Part shown: one piece after another, positions 52,060-61,315 of the stretch
Numbering within the stretch: position 1 is the stretch's first letter
Layout of the letters: each line of letters opens with the position of its first letter
Source of the DNA: Formosa undariae
GTDB taxonomy: Bacteria; Bacteroidota; Bacteroidia; Flavobacteriales; Flavobacteriaceae
Assembly: GCF_042427615.1 (NCBI RefSeq)
Contig: NZ_JBHMEZ010000013.1
Coordinates: 186,001-250,000 of the forward strand
Length of the DNA: 64,000 nt
Direction of reading: 5' to 3'
Translations under genes and position numbers: made by a program
Notes under the pieces: model-generated
What the model saw: the letters and a program-made list of their open reading frames with translations, nothing else
Databases searched by the model: none
What the model was told of the DNA's origin: nothing

Positions 52060-53331
52060 CTAATTAATTACTTCATTAAAAAAATCGGTTTGTTGCTTAG
52101 TCATTGCTTGTGCTGTAAATGGTTTAAATGCCTCCCAATTCGTGTTAGGTGTATAAGGTAATGTATTAACTAATTCTTGTAAAGCAGATGCACATTGTTC
52201 TTTAGCATCTGTTTCATTAAATAACACCAATTTACCTGCATTTAAAATTCTAACATTACTAACCACGCTACTGTTTGAGTGGAATACGCATAATAGAGGT
52301 TTCTTGGCTAAAATATTAGGGTATAATTTAGAAGCTGTATAATTTTGATCTTCAGAACCTGGTATTATAATAGCATCAGAAGATTTTAATAGATTTAAAA
52401 CTTCAAAATAAGGTTTACGATCTGTAATTTCTTCAACATAATCTCCCACTCCAATTTTATCGGCTAAAGGCTTGATTGTTTTTGCACCCTCACCATCAGG
52501 GGCGTAACTTGTACCAATAAACCAAAACTTACAACGGTTAAAATCTGAATTCGTATCTAATCCTTCTTTAAAACTTGTGAAAAGTAAATTTAAACTAATC
52601 TGCATATCACTTCCTCCTCGTCCTACATATACGAAGTTTAATTTTTCTGGATCTAACTTTATATTTTTAGGCAAATTTAATTCAGGTAGTATGTCGAAAT
52701 CTTTCTCTGCTGCTCCAAAAGTAAGCACTTTTTCTGGGATATTTTTTATTGAAGGATATCTATCTTTTAATGTTTGTATATACCCCTTGGATACAGCTAA
52801 AAGTCCATCTGCATAGGGTAATGTTAATTTTTCCAGAGTCTTATCTAAGTTATAGGCAAACCAAAATTTTGGTGGTTGCTCTTCCTTAGGAACAGTTAGA
52901 TAATAGTCGTTTCTCCAGGGGTCTTGAATATCTAAAATAAAAGGAATATTAAATTTTTTTTTCCAAAGTCTTCCCAATGGCATACAAGCAAACATAGTCG
53001 TACTAAAATAGATAAGATCGAATTTTTCCTGCTTAATTAATTTGTTACCCTTTTTATAGAGTTGTAAAAAAGCCCTTAACCCCAAATTACCTAAACCTAG
53101 TTTACGTGTATATGTAGTAGAAAAAGCTTCAACACCAAAGCATTTTACATCTGTTGGTATACTTTTTATCAGATTTGGATCTTTAGCCATTTCTACAAAT
53201 TCTGGAGAAACGTACAAAACGGTAGCTTCCCAGCCATTATCCTTAAAATAAGGTAAACTCTGACGAACGCGATGCATATCTGCAGCGTTTACTGGAGGAA
53301 AATGTGGGGATATAATTAATACTTTTTTCAT
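52060..53331 (-). CDS. glycosyltransferase family 4-like (GT-B)
   Basis: A 423-residue GT-B-like protein: VLIISPHFPPVNAADMHRVRQSL at the N-terminus (in pieces VLIISPHFPPVN and MHRVRQSL), FDLIYFSTTMFACMPLG near 110, FILDIQDPWRNDYY near 133, NFVYVGRGGSDMQISLN near 235 and IIPGSEDQNYTASKLYPNILAKKPLL near 330. The classic E-x7-E is replaced by a variant, so it may belong to a divergent GT4 group. Position 6 bp upstream of the next GT supports cluster membership. Confidence 0.8.
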   Translation of the reverse strand: MKKVLIISPHFPPVNAADMHRVRQSLPYFKDNGWEATVLYVSPEFVEMAKDPNLIKSIPTDVKCFGVEAFSTTYTRKLGLGNLGLRAFLQLYKKGNKLIKQEKFDLIYFSTTMFACMPLGRLWKKKFNIPFILDIQDPWRNDYYLTVPKEEQPPKFWFAYNLDKTLEKLTLPYADGLLAVSKGYIQTLKDRYPSIKNIPEKVLTFGAAEKDFDILPELNLPKNIKLDPEKLNFVYVGRGGSDMQISLNLLFTSFKEGLDTNSDFNRCKFWFIGTSYAPDGEGAKTIKPLADKIGVGDYVEEITDRKPYFEVLNLLKSSDAIIIPGSEDQNYTASKLYPNILAKKPLLCVFHSNSSVVSNVRILNAGKLVLFNETDAKEQCASALQELVNTLPYTPNTNWEAFKPFTAQAMTKQQTDFFNEVIN

Positions 53332-53337
53332 TACGAT

Positions 53338-54264
53338 TTAATATTCTTTATTCAAAATTAAATCTAAAACTTTCCTATTGAAAATTTCAACTCCATTTTG
53401 ATTTAAGTGATCCTTATCATAAAAATGAAGTGAATCATTTGAACTAATTAATTCATTAAAATTATAGTACTCTCCATGTTTTTGCATTAAAGAGTCAAAT
53501 GCGTCCTTATTACTATAAGAATCATAATATACCTTTGTTACCGGAGATTGTACCAAAATCACTTTAATTCCTTTGTTTTTTAAAGTCTTTAAAATATTCT
53601 CAAAGTTTTTAATTTGTATTTTTTTCGGGTAACTTGTTAAAAGACTTAAAGATTCCTCTTTGTAATAAGCATTCTTATGTTCTACATATCCACCTTTAAT
53701 ATATGTATCACTTCCAATATTTGTTTTTTCATTAAAGTCTTTGTCTAAATTAAATATTTGTCTGTAACTAGCAAATACTAAAGTATTATAAACACTAATA
53801 TTCTTCAATTTAAAAGCCATTAATAGGGATGATAAATCATTATTATCATTAGAAATTAAATCCAAACCAGACTCTACGCCATCAATAGAAAATGTTTCTG
53901 GATAAACCTCATAGATTACCATTTCCGGATTAAGTTTATCTAAATACCTATCCAATAATACATTTGTCTCAATAGGTGTTTGAGAACTAGATCCTAAATT
54001 AAAAGTACTATATCCGTACTCTTTGAAAATCCTTGGATCGAAACCTCTATACGTATGCGATGAACCTAAAAATAAGATATCTACATTATTAACAGTCTTC
54101 ACCTCCTTAATTCTTGTGTTTAAATGTCCATAATAGCCCAAATTATACTTTACATTAAGTTTAAAAAAGGAGGGCATTATTTCTCCCCACACACAAACCA
54201 ACAAAATGTAAAATAAAAACAGTGATATTAAAAATTTAAATATTTTAATAAAAAAATTTTTCAT
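53338..54264 (-). CDS. membrane-anchored SGNH-hydrolase-like partner of MBOAT 2
   Basis: A 308-residue protein with one N-terminal hydrophobic anchor (9-27) and a periplasmic domain. ILFLGSSHTYRGFDP near 64 is SGNH block I with the catalytic serine, FNLGSSSQTP near 91 fits the glycine/asparagine blocks, and YDKDHLNQNG near 285 holds the D-x-x-H pair. It lies 6 bp after MBOAT 2. The pair probably acylates the exported polysaccharide in the periplasm. It is clearer as SGNH than its counterpart at 21628. Confidence 0.75.
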   Translation of the reverse strand: MKNFFIKIFKFLISLFLFYILLVCVWGEIMPSFFKLNVKYNLGYYGHLNTRIKEVKTVNNVDILFLGSSHTYRGFDPRIFKEYGYSTFNLGSSSQTPIETNVLLDRYLDKLNPEMVIYEVYPETFSIDGVESGLDLISNDNNDLSSLLMAFKLKNISVYNTLVFASYRQIFNLDKDFNEKTNIGSDTYIKGGYVEHKNAYYKEESLSLLTSYPKKIQIKNFENILKTLKNKGIKVILVQSPVTKVYYDSYSNKDAFDSLMQKHGEYYNFNELISSNDSLHFYDKDHLNQNGVEIFNRKVLDLILNKEY

Positions 54265-54270
54265 TACTTC

Positions 54271-55722
54271 TTAAAATTGAAAATAGATAAAAGGAGATTC
54301 ATCAGTTTGCATAAACATTCCGATTAAAAAAATAATAAACATATAAAAACCAAGTCGAATAGATTTATTCCAAGTAAATCCTATTTTTTCTAAACCATAC
54401 TCATCTCTTCTTCCGAACCATTCAACAAACATAAATATAAGTATCAAAACTATTGTTGTGACAGCCTTACCCATTCCGAAAAAATGTGGAATTTCAAAAA
54501 ATGATGGAGATAATATCTTAAAAATTATCGAGAATGCATGTTCTACAGATTCAGAACGAAAAAATATCCACGCAAACACAGTCAATAAAAATGTAATTAC
54601 CATCTTAATGAACTCGGTTAAAGATGGAAAAAAACTATCTTCTGCTATGACTTCTAGGTTATTCCTGTTCTTCTTCAACAACAACAAAGGCATAAAAAAA
54701 AGTGCATTTAATCCACCCCAAATTATAAATGTCCAGTTTGCACCATGCCAAAACCCACTTACAAGAAAAATAATAAAAGTATTCCTCACTTTCATCCACG
54801 TTCCTCCTCTACTCCCCCCTAATGGAATATATAAATAATCTCTAAACCATGTTGACAAAGAAATGTGCCAACGCCTCCAAAACTCAGCCATATCTCTAGA
54901 GAAATAGGGAAAGGAGAAATTCTTCATTAAGTTAAAACCAAATAACCTAGAGGTACCTATAGCAATATCTGAATATCCAGAGAAATCACCATAAATTTGA
55001 AAAGTAAAAAAAATAGCTCCTAAAAATAAAGTGCTTCCAGAATATTCATCGGAATTATTAAAAAACAAATTGGCATATTGGGCACAATTATCTGCAATTA
55101 CAACCTTTTTGAATAGCCCCCATAATATTTGTCTTAAACCATCAACTGATTTTGTGTAATCAAACTTCCTCTTTGAATAAAACTGAGGCAATAAGTTAGA
55201 AGCCCTTTCTATAGGCCCGGCAACCAACTGTGGAAAAAAACTAACAAATGCTCCAAAAGCTATAAAATCTGTAGTTGGCTTAAGATTTCTTTTATAAACA
55301 TCAATGGTATAACTTAAAGTCTGAAACGTATAAAAACTGATACCAACAGGTAAAATTATATTTAAAGAACTTGGATTAATGGGCTTACCAAAAAAACTAA
55401 ATGCAGCTATAAAATTATCTAGAAAGAAATTATAATATTTAAAAAAGCCTAGAAAACCTAGGTTTACAATTATACTTAACCAAAGTAAACTTTTTCGACT
55501 TGCTCGGCTTTCTTCCGTCTTTAATTTTCTACAAATAGAATAATCTAAAATTGTACTAAATAAAATAAGAGACAAGAATCGCCAATCCCACCAACCATAA
55601 AAAACATAACTAGCAAGTAAAATTAATAAATTTTGAGCTTTTATTTTTTTATTAAAAACAAACCAATATAGTATAAAGACTATTGGTAAAAATATTGCAA
55701 AATCTAATGAATTAAATAACAT
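54271..55722 (-). CDS. MBOAT-family membrane O-acyltransferase, copy 2
   Basis: A 483-residue MBOAT closely similar over its whole length to copy 1 at 20179-21624. They share the MLFNS-DFA start, GISFYTFQTLSYTIDVYKR, PQLVAGPIERA, GDFSGYSDIAIGTSRLFGF, WRRWHISLSTWFRDYLYIPLGG, catalytic FWHGANWTFI and FIYFQF end. The regions outside the core (residues ~345-460) differ most. Here the gene is embedded in the polysaccharide operon, so its acceptor is probably the cluster product. The upstream GT stop directly touches its ATG. Confidence 0.93.
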   Translation of the reverse strand: MLFNSLDFAIFLPIVFILYWFVFNKKIKAQNLLILLASYVFYGWWDWRFLSLILFSTILDYSICRKLKTEESRASRKSLLWLSIIVNLGFLGFFKYYNFFLDNFIAAFSFFGKPINPSSLNIILPVGISFYTFQTLSYTIDVYKRNLKPTTDFIAFGAFVSFFPQLVAGPIERASNLLPQFYSKRKFDYTKSVDGLRQILWGLFKKVVIADNCAQYANLFFNNSDEYSGSTLFLGAIFFTFQIYGDFSGYSDIAIGTSRLFGFNLMKNFSFPYFSRDMAEFWRRWHISLSTWFRDYLYIPLGGSRGGTWMKVRNTFIIFLVSGFWHGANWTFIIWGGLNALFFMPLLLLKKNRNNLEVIAEDSFFPSLTEFIKMVITFLLTVFAWIFFRSESVEHAFSIIFKILSPSFFEIPHFFGMGKAVTTIVLILIFMFVEWFGRRDEYGLEKIGFTWNKSIRLGFYMFIIFLIGMFMQTDESPFIYFQF

Positions 55723-56946
55723 CTATTCTGAATCTAAAAATTGCAATAATTTTTCTTCTTGTTTTTCAAATGAAAACAATGTCTCTCCTGCCAACCAACT
55801 ACAACCTTTCATCCGTTCTAACTGATTATTTTCGCTTACTATTTCATCAATTAATTGCGCTAAAGCTATAGGATTTCTATCAGAAATAATACCTGCTCCT
55901 TTAGTTTTTTCTAAAACCTCTAATTGCCCTGCCGTTTCAGTTGCAAGAATAGCGATACCTGATTGCAAATAGTGAAATACTTTATTTGTTATAGTATAAT
56001 TCCTACTTTCGGGTGTAGTTTCCTCAAATGCTATTCCCAAATCATGCTCTGCTATTCTTGAAATCAATTCACCCATAGGAACTAATTCATGGATAAATAA
56101 GCTCACGTTTTCTGGCATACTATTTTCAACAATAGATTTATATTCTTCCGTTATAACTCCGCGTAAATGCAATTGGAAATTTGTTTTAGTGTAAGGCAAT
56201 GCTTCGAATAATAATTCTAATCCGCGACCTTCACTAATAACTTGAGAAAACCAATATAAACTAAAGGTACTCTTATCTTTAATATCCTTATGTAAACCAT
56301 CCATCTGCATTCTTGCTTTAGAAGGAAATGCATTATAAATTGTACATGGCACTTTAGTATTATAATAACTAGCCATAGCTTCCCCCATGGCATCAGAAGT
56401 TGTATAACAGTAAGATGTGTTTTTTAATAAAAAAGCTTCTAAGTTTTCCAAGAGCGTTATTGGTCTATATATTCTGTCCTTTGGTAATAAATCTTTAGAA
56501 TGCCAATCCTCGAAATCGAAAGCTACTTGTTTTTTATTTTCAATAAGCTTCTTTGCGAGCGCCATACTCATTTCTTCATGACCGATGTACAAATCTGCTT
56601 GTTCTGCATTTATCTTTTTATAGTAATTTTTAAAATCATAACCCAAAGATGCTAGGGTTTCAACTTTAAAATACTTAACTAACTCTCTACCAAATCTGCG
56701 TTGCAAACGAATACATTTTGTTTTCAAGCCATTTGTTCTTAAATCGATACCTGGCTTAAATTGGATTCTTGAATCTATTAACGTTTTGTCATTTTCAACA
56801 CCCTGTGGAGTAATCCATAAAGCATAAACTGTAACATTATATCCGTGCTGAGCATAAGCATTAGCTTCTTTTACCACCCGAGGTGCACCACTTAATGGCG
56901 ATTGTGTAAAAATGCAAATCTTATGAATAGTATTTTTGTTATTCAC
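55723..56946 (-). CDS. glycosyltransferase family 4-like (GT-B)
   Basis: A 407-residue GT-B-like enzyme: ICIFTQSPLSGAPRVVKEANAYAQHGYNV at the N-terminus (in pieces FTQSPLSGAPRVVKEA and YAQHGYNVTVYAL), a middle FDFEDWHSKDLLP near 145, FSLYWFSQVISEGRGLELLFEAL near 228 and NKVFHYLQSGIAILATETAGQLEVLE near 330. It starts with GTG overlapping the TAG stop of the upstream GT2 (TAGTG). Substrate unknown. Confidence 0.8.
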   Translation of the reverse strand: MNNKNTIHKICIFTQSPLSGAPRVVKEANAYAQHGYNVTVYALWITPQGVENDKTLIDSRIQFKPGIDLRTNGLKTKCIRLQRRFGRELVKYFKVETLASLGYDFKNYYKKINAEQADLYIGHEEMSMALAKKLIENKKQVAFDFEDWHSKDLLPKDRIYRPITLLENLEAFLLKNTSYCYTTSDAMGEAMASYYNTKVPCTIYNAFPSKARMQMDGLHKDIKDKSTFSLYWFSQVISEGRGLELLFEALPYTKTNFQLHLRGVITEEYKSIVENSMPENVSLFIHELVPMGELISRIAEHDLGIAFEETTPESRNYTITNKVFHYLQSGIAILATETAGQLEVLEKTKGAGIISDRNPIALAQLIDEIVSENNQLERMKGCSWLAGETLFSFEKQEEKLLQFLDSE

Positions 56947-57932
56947 TATCGTAATTTTGAAATAAGTTTGTTGTTATGAATCCAATTCGAAAAAGACTTC
57001 GCTGACTTCCAACCTAAGATTTTTTTTATAATTTCAATAGCACTTCCGCCTAAAATAGGGAGATACGCACTTCCGCCGTAAACACTTGTTTTCTGTTGCG
57101 CTTTATTACTTAAATCTTTGTGTTCAGGCCAAGCTTCTATTGCAATAAATTTATATTGTAAAGCCATGGCATGCTTAAAATCTTTTTCGTTTATATCGTG
57201 TTGCAATAGTACCCGTTCTTTAGATTCTAAGGCCTTTAATTGACTTTCTATATGTTGTTTTTGTTTTTTACTCGCAATGTTCATACCATCACGATGCTTT
57301 CTGTAATGGTTTATAGCAATTGGATCGTAGCAAATTCCGTATGAAGCCATAACAACCCTGCAAAAAAATTCGCCATCCTGATCTTTACTTAATTTAATAT
57401 CCCAAAGCCCTGCTTTATCGATTAAAGCTCGAGGAGTTAACCAAGCAGAGGTTTGAACCATTTCGAACATCCCATTAGCTCCATAAAGGTTCAATAAAAA
57501 CGCTGAAGGTTTATCGGTTGAAAACATAAAGTCTTTGTCCGTAATCTTCCCAGATTCTGGAGTATCATAAAAATGATTCGTACTACACACAGCTATCCTA
57601 TTCGGAAACTCTTGTAACAATTTAACCTGATTTTCTAATTTATTAGGGCTTAATAAATCATCGGCATCTAAAAACTGTATATAGTTACCTGTGCTTAATT
57701 CAAAACCATAGTTTCGTGCAGCACAAGCGCCTTTACCTTTGTTTTTAAAAACGTTTATATGTCCACTCTGAAATTTCTGAGCTAGTTCAAATGAACCATC
57801 AGTAGAATTATCGTCTATAATAATGATTTCAATATCCTGATACGATTGATCTAGAATAGATTGTATAGTATCGATAATAAATTCACTCGAATTATATAAG
57901 GGAATTATTACTGACACTTTGTGATTATCCAT
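56946..57932 (-). CDS. glycosyltransferase family 2
   Basis: A 328-residue GT-A enzyme: KVSVIIPLYNSSEFIIDTIQSIL near 5-27, IIIIDDNSTDGS near 35, GACAARNYGFELSTGNYIQFLDADDLLSP in pieces (GACAARNYG near 63, FLDADDLLSP near 87) with the DxD, and DQDGEFFCRVVMASYGI near 185. The soluble C-terminal part is helical and basic. It overlaps the downstream GT4 by one base and lies 11 bp upstream of the stop of a hexapeptide transferase. Donor unknown. Confidence 0.88.
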   Translation of the reverse strand: MDNHKVSVIIPLYNSSEFIIDTIQSILDQSYQDIEIIIIDDNSTDGSFELAQKFQSGHINVFKNKGKGACAARNYGFELSTGNYIQFLDADDLLSPNKLENQVKLLQEFPNRIAVCSTNHFYDTPESGKITDKDFMFSTDKPSAFLLNLYGANGMFEMVQTSAWLTPRALIDKAGLWDIKLSKDQDGEFFCRVVMASYGICYDPIAINHYRKHRDGMNIASKKQKQHIESQLKALESKERVLLQHDINEKDFKHAMALQYKFIAIEAWPEHKDLSNKAQQKTSVYGGSAYLPILGGSAIEIIKKILGWKSAKSFSNWIHNNKLISKLR

Positions 57933-57943
57933 ATATAAACTGC

Positions 57944-58594
57944 TTAAACATTTAAATTCTTTTTACGGAATTTTTCAAAATCACGTTGTTTAATATAACC
58001 ATGGTATTTAATCTTATACTCATAATCCACCAGCTGCTCGGGATCTAATCTTTTTATGACTTTTGCAGGAACACCTCCAATTACACAATTTCCTTCAGGA
58101 AAAGATTTAGTAACAACAGACCCTGCCGCCACAATGGTATGATTTCCTAAGGTTACTCCTCCCAAAACGACAGAATTCATACCTATCCAGCAATAAGATC
58201 CGATGGTAGTATCCTTTGCTGATAGTTTCCGATGATCGTACATATCGTGATTACCACTTAATACTCCAGAATTCTGTGCGACTCCTGTGTAATCACCAAA
58301 GTACAATTTTCCCGTGCCTTGTATATACACATTTCTTTGGTAGCCAGGAAAAGTACCTACTCCAACATATATGTTTTGAACACCAACAACTCTAGAACTT
58401 TTGTGAACAGGCCAATAGGCATCCTTGTTTTTTCCTAATACTTTTTGGTTAAACCAAAAAGTAAAAGTTACGGGATAATTTGTATGTTCAAAATCTCTAA
58501 GAAATTTAAAATAAGGTAACCTAGTAATCATCCAAATAAAAATATTGAATGGATTCTTTACAATATGTAATATCTTTTCTTTAGTTATATTCAA
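57944..58594 (-). CDS. hexapeptide (left-handed beta-helix) acyltransferase
   Basis: A 216-residue acyltransferase with an N-terminal helical region and parallel beta-helix turns: VGVQNIYVGVGTFPGYQRNVYIQGTGKLYFGD in pieces, GVLSGNHDMYDHRK near 116, CWIGMNSVVLGGVTLGNHTIVAAGSVVTKSF in pieces (IGMNSVVLGGVTLG near 138, VAAGSVVTKSFPEG near 158) and NCVIGGVPAKVIKRL. The histidine in SGNHD is the likely catalytic base. The start is a TTG two bases after the stop of the 38-codon GT remnant; an alternative ATG lies at residue 22. It probably acetylates a cluster sugar. Confidence 0.78.
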   Translation of the reverse strand: MNITKEKILHIVKNPFNIFIWMITRLPYFKFLRDFEHTNYPVTFTFWFNQKVLGKNKDAYWPVHKSSRVVGVQNIYVGVGTFPGYQRNVYIQGTGKLYFGDYTGVAQNSGVLSGNHDMYDHRKLSAKDTTIGSYCWIGMNSVVLGGVTLGNHTIVAAGSVVTKSFPEGNCVIGGVPAKVIKRLDPEQLVDYEYKIKYHGYIKQRDFEKFRKKNLNV

Positions 58595-58596
58595 TT

Positions 58597-58713
58597 TTAA
58601 GACAGTTTATTTTTAACAATTTCCAAAAAGCTTAAGTCACTTGCATTTTTCAATTCTAAACCTTTTTTAATACTATAATGACAACCTTTGATTCTTTTTT
58701 TTATATTAAACAT
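58597..58713 (-). pseudogene. C-terminal remnant of a family 2 glycosyltransferase
   Basis: A 38-codon ATG-to-TAA frame (MFNIKKRIKGCHYS then IKKGLELKNASDLSFLEIVKNK and LS at the end). Its last ~28 residues align without gaps to the end of the GT2 at 59441-60313 (HHSLKKAIEMKDASSLSYIDIIKNKL), matching at about half the positions and conservatively elsewhere. It has no catalytic part. I read it as the leftover tail of a lost GT2 gene, although translation from its ATG remains possible. Its stop is 2 bp before the next TTG start. Confidence 0.6.
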
Positions 58714-58718
58714 AAAAA

Positions 58719-59327
58719 TTATATTCTTTTAATAAATTTAGCAGGAACTCCTTCTACAATTGTTTCTGACTCGACATTCATTGTAACCACAGAAGCTGCA
58801 GCGATAACAGCGCGATTACCAATAGTAGCTCCTGGTAATATAGTCACATTAGATCCTATCCAAGCTCCATTTTTAATTATAATTGGATTAGAAATTATTA
58901 CTCCTTTCCACGCTGCAACAATTTTATCCGAATAATCATGATCGTGAGTATACAAAGTACAATTTGGACCTATTGCTACATCTGAACCTCTATTAACATC
59001 CTTTACCAAATCTATGATAGTAAAGTCACCTCTATGAGAATGGTCTCCAATTATAAGTTTTCCATCCTATCTTGATTCTCTAGCAAAAATAGCACAATAT
59101 GTTTCTATTTTTACGGCATGACCTAAAGACCAATTCGAATTTACATATAATCGAGCATGAGCTCCTAGTTTAAATTGGTTTCCAATCTTCAATGAAGTAT
59201 GTTTATCCACCAAAATTGTAGATGCTTCTTCAAAAAGGGCTTCATCTCCTACTTCTGAAATAGCCTTATCTCCGACACCAATATTTGAACGTTTTTCAAT
59301 CTTACCTTTAGTACCTAAACTAAACAC
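58719..59327 (-). pseudogene. hexapeptide acyltransferase interrupted by an in-frame TAG
   Basis: Two open stretches (59327-59067 and 59066-58719) are in the same frame and together read like one left-handed beta-helix acyltransferase. The first part has NIGVGDKA, LKIGNQFKLGAHARLYVNS and VKIETYCAIFARESR. After a TAG at 59067-59069 the frame continues DGKLIIGDHSHRGDFTIID, CTLYTHDHDYSD, WIGSNVTILPGATIGNRAVI and GVPAKFIKR. The 5' end is also unclear: another in-frame stop (59355-59357) separates it from an ATG at 59399. It is therefore probably a pseudogene, unless the stop is a sequencing error or is read through. Confidence 0.75.
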
Positions 59328-59440
59328 CTCATTACCTTCCCTAATTACAGGAAATTAAATTGAGACAGCTTTAACAACCAGAACAATTGACGAAGACATT
59401 GGTTAATGTAATATTTTATGGATATTAAAAACAATCCTCA

Positions 59441-60313
59441 TTAACCTAATTTATTTTTAATAATATCTATATAACTCAAAGAACTAGCATCTTTCATCTC
59501 TATAGCTTTCTTTAAAGAATGATGCTTAATTGCCGATACTATTGCCCCAGCTTGTTGGTTCTTAACTTTCTTAAAAGCCTTTTCTTTATCTAATGTTGAT
59601 AATGGGCATTTATCACTATTCAATAAGTCTTCAGCAATTAGCATATATTTAAACGGAACATATGGGTCAGTACGGTTATCATTCATCTGTTGATCATCAT
59701 GTTCTCTATACCATACAATCCCAGGAGGCATTAAAACCACCGGGAATTTTTGAGATAATACATGCCACATTTCAAAATCGCCTAAGTGTTGTTTTCCACT
59801 AAACGCTCCCACTTTATTAAAAGCAGACTTGTTTATAATAGCTGACAATGGTGCTTTATGAAACAAATTCTGTTCAAAATAATGCCTTTTATAGGCCTCT
59901 TCTGGATTTAATTGAAAAGGATACTGCTTTTCTTTATCTTGAGCTAAAGAGCATAAACCATAACCTGCATCGGGGAACTGTTCCATATAATAAACCAATA
60001 ATTCAATCCCGTGAGGGTAAATCATATCGTCGGCATCTACATATTTCAAATATTTACCCTTAGCATAACTTGCCGCTTGATTTCTATTAGGGTAATCCCC
60101 TAAATTATGTTCGTTTATATAAACCTTAATTCTTTCATCCTTATCTTGGAATGATTTTGCAATTTCAACAGACGTATCTTTAGAACGGTCGTCTACAATT
60201 ATTAATTCCCAATTTTGATATGTAGAAGCGATAACAGACGCTATTGCCTCTGCAATATATTTTTCTCTATTATAAACCGTCATTAAAACAGATACTAATG
60301 GTGTACTATTCAT
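59441..60313 (-). CDS. glycosyltransferase family 2
   Basis: A 290-residue GT-A enzyme: LVSVLMTVYNREKYIAEAIASVIAS at residues 5-29 (in pieces SVLMTVYNREKYI and AIASVIAS), LIIVDDRSKDTSVEIA near 38, NQAASYAKGKYLKYVDADDMIYP in pieces with DxD at YVDADD near 93, and GDFEMWHVLSQKFPVVLMP near 177. The C-terminal KHHSLKKAIEMKDASSLSY is repeated in the remnant at 58597-58713. Between this gene and the acyltransferase pseudogene lies about 110 bp. Donor unknown. Confidence 0.88.
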   Translation of the reverse strand: MNSTPLVSVLMTVYNREKYIAEAIASVIASTYQNWELIIVDDRSKDTSVEIAKSFQDKDERIKVYINEHNLGDYPNRNQAASYAKGKYLKYVDADDMIYPHGIELLVYYMEQFPDAGYGLCSLAQDKEKQYPFQLNPEEAYKRHYFEQNLFHKAPLSAIINKSAFNKVGAFSGKQHLGDFEMWHVLSQKFPVVLMPPGIVWYREHDDQQMNDNRTDPYVPFKYMLIAEDLLNSDKCPLSTLDKEKAFKKVKNQQAGAIVSAIKHHSLKKAIEMKDASSLSYIDIIKNKLG

Positions 60314-60346
60314 GTTATTTAAATTAAATGGTTTTGATTAAACACA

Positions 60347-61315
60347 TTATTTAGTTTTATAACTTTTACCTTGGGGCACATTACTACATACTGACTCATA
60401 CAAATGCTCTAAATCTTCTTCACTCAAATTTAAAGCATGTTTAAAATCCAAAAAAGCTGAGTGTCTTGCATCTTTTGCTTTCCAATTAAATATAATCCAT
60501 TTTGGATTCACTTTATATTTGAAATTTCTATATAATATTTTTAAAAATTCTGATTTTGAAACACTTAAATCTCTTACAAAACCAAAGGATTTATAAATAA
60601 AATATAACACTATAAAAGTACGTTTATATACAAAACCTGGATACGCATGATGATAGTGGTTAACTCGATTTCTATAATCGTAAACTATTTTATAGCCTTT
60701 TATCAACGCTGCTTTTGCCCAAAGCATATCTTCACCAAAAGCAACAGGTTTAAAAGGTATTTCAAGCAAAGCCGTCTTTCTATACATAGCAATAACATCG
60801 TCCCAACCACACAATTTAAATTGTTCTTCAGATGATAAAGAAAGAAATTGATCTTGAGTTTTAAATTGTATAGATTTAGGTTTCGGACTTGAAAATGGTC
60901 TAAACCATTCATGCGGATTAGTATCATCTCTTTTTGGAACAATTTGTTGTCCACAAACCCCCATAACCTCAATATCATCAAAGTGAGCTAACATCCTTTT
61001 TAATAAATGTTCATCTGTAGTCCAAGCATCTTGTACTGTCATGAAAACGAACTCTCCTTGACATTGAGTTATAGCAAAATTTCTCGTAGCTCCATGATTA
61101 AATGTTTTAGGATCTATAGATATCACCTTTACGAAGTCGAAAGCTTCTAAGTACCCTATAGAACCATCATTACTCCCTGAATCGATAATAACGACCTCGA
61201 TGTCTTTTAGTAATGATTGTAATTGGATTCCTGCAATAAATCTTTCCAAGGTATCCATACCATTTTTAACGGGGACAACGATAGATATTTTAATATTATC
61301 AGTAGTATCAGTCAT
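60347..61315 (-). CDS. glycosyltransferase family 2, rhamnosyltransferase-like
   Basis: A 322-residue GT-A enzyme: ISIVVPVKNGMDTLERFIAGI near 10-30, VVIIDSGSNDGSIGYL near 42, and IDPKTFNHGATRNFAITQC near 66, a phrase shared by many rhamnosyltransferase-type GT2 proteins. VQDAWTTDEHLL near 99 takes the DxD position and KPVAFGEDMLWAKAALIKGY near 198 the catalytic-base region. Rhamnose as donor is inferred only from the FNHGxTRN pattern; no dTDP-rhamnose genes lie in the window. The gene overlaps the next GT by 8 bp. Confidence 0.85.
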   Translation of the reverse strand: MTDTTDNIKISIVVPVKNGMDTLERFIAGIQLQSLLKDIEVVIIDSGSNDGSIGYLEAFDFVKVISIDPKTFNHGATRNFAITQCQGEFVFMTVQDAWTTDEHLLKRMLAHFDDIEVMGVCGQQIVPKRDDTNPHEWFRPFSSPKPKSIQFKTQDQFLSLSSEEQFKLCGWDDVIAMYRKTALLEIPFKPVAFGEDMLWAKAALIKGYKIVYDYRNRVNHYHHAYPGFVYKRTFIVLYFIYKSFGFVRDLSVSKSEFLKILYRNFKYKVNPKWIIFNWKAKDARHSAFLDFKHALNLSEEDLEHLYESVCSNVPQGKSYKTK

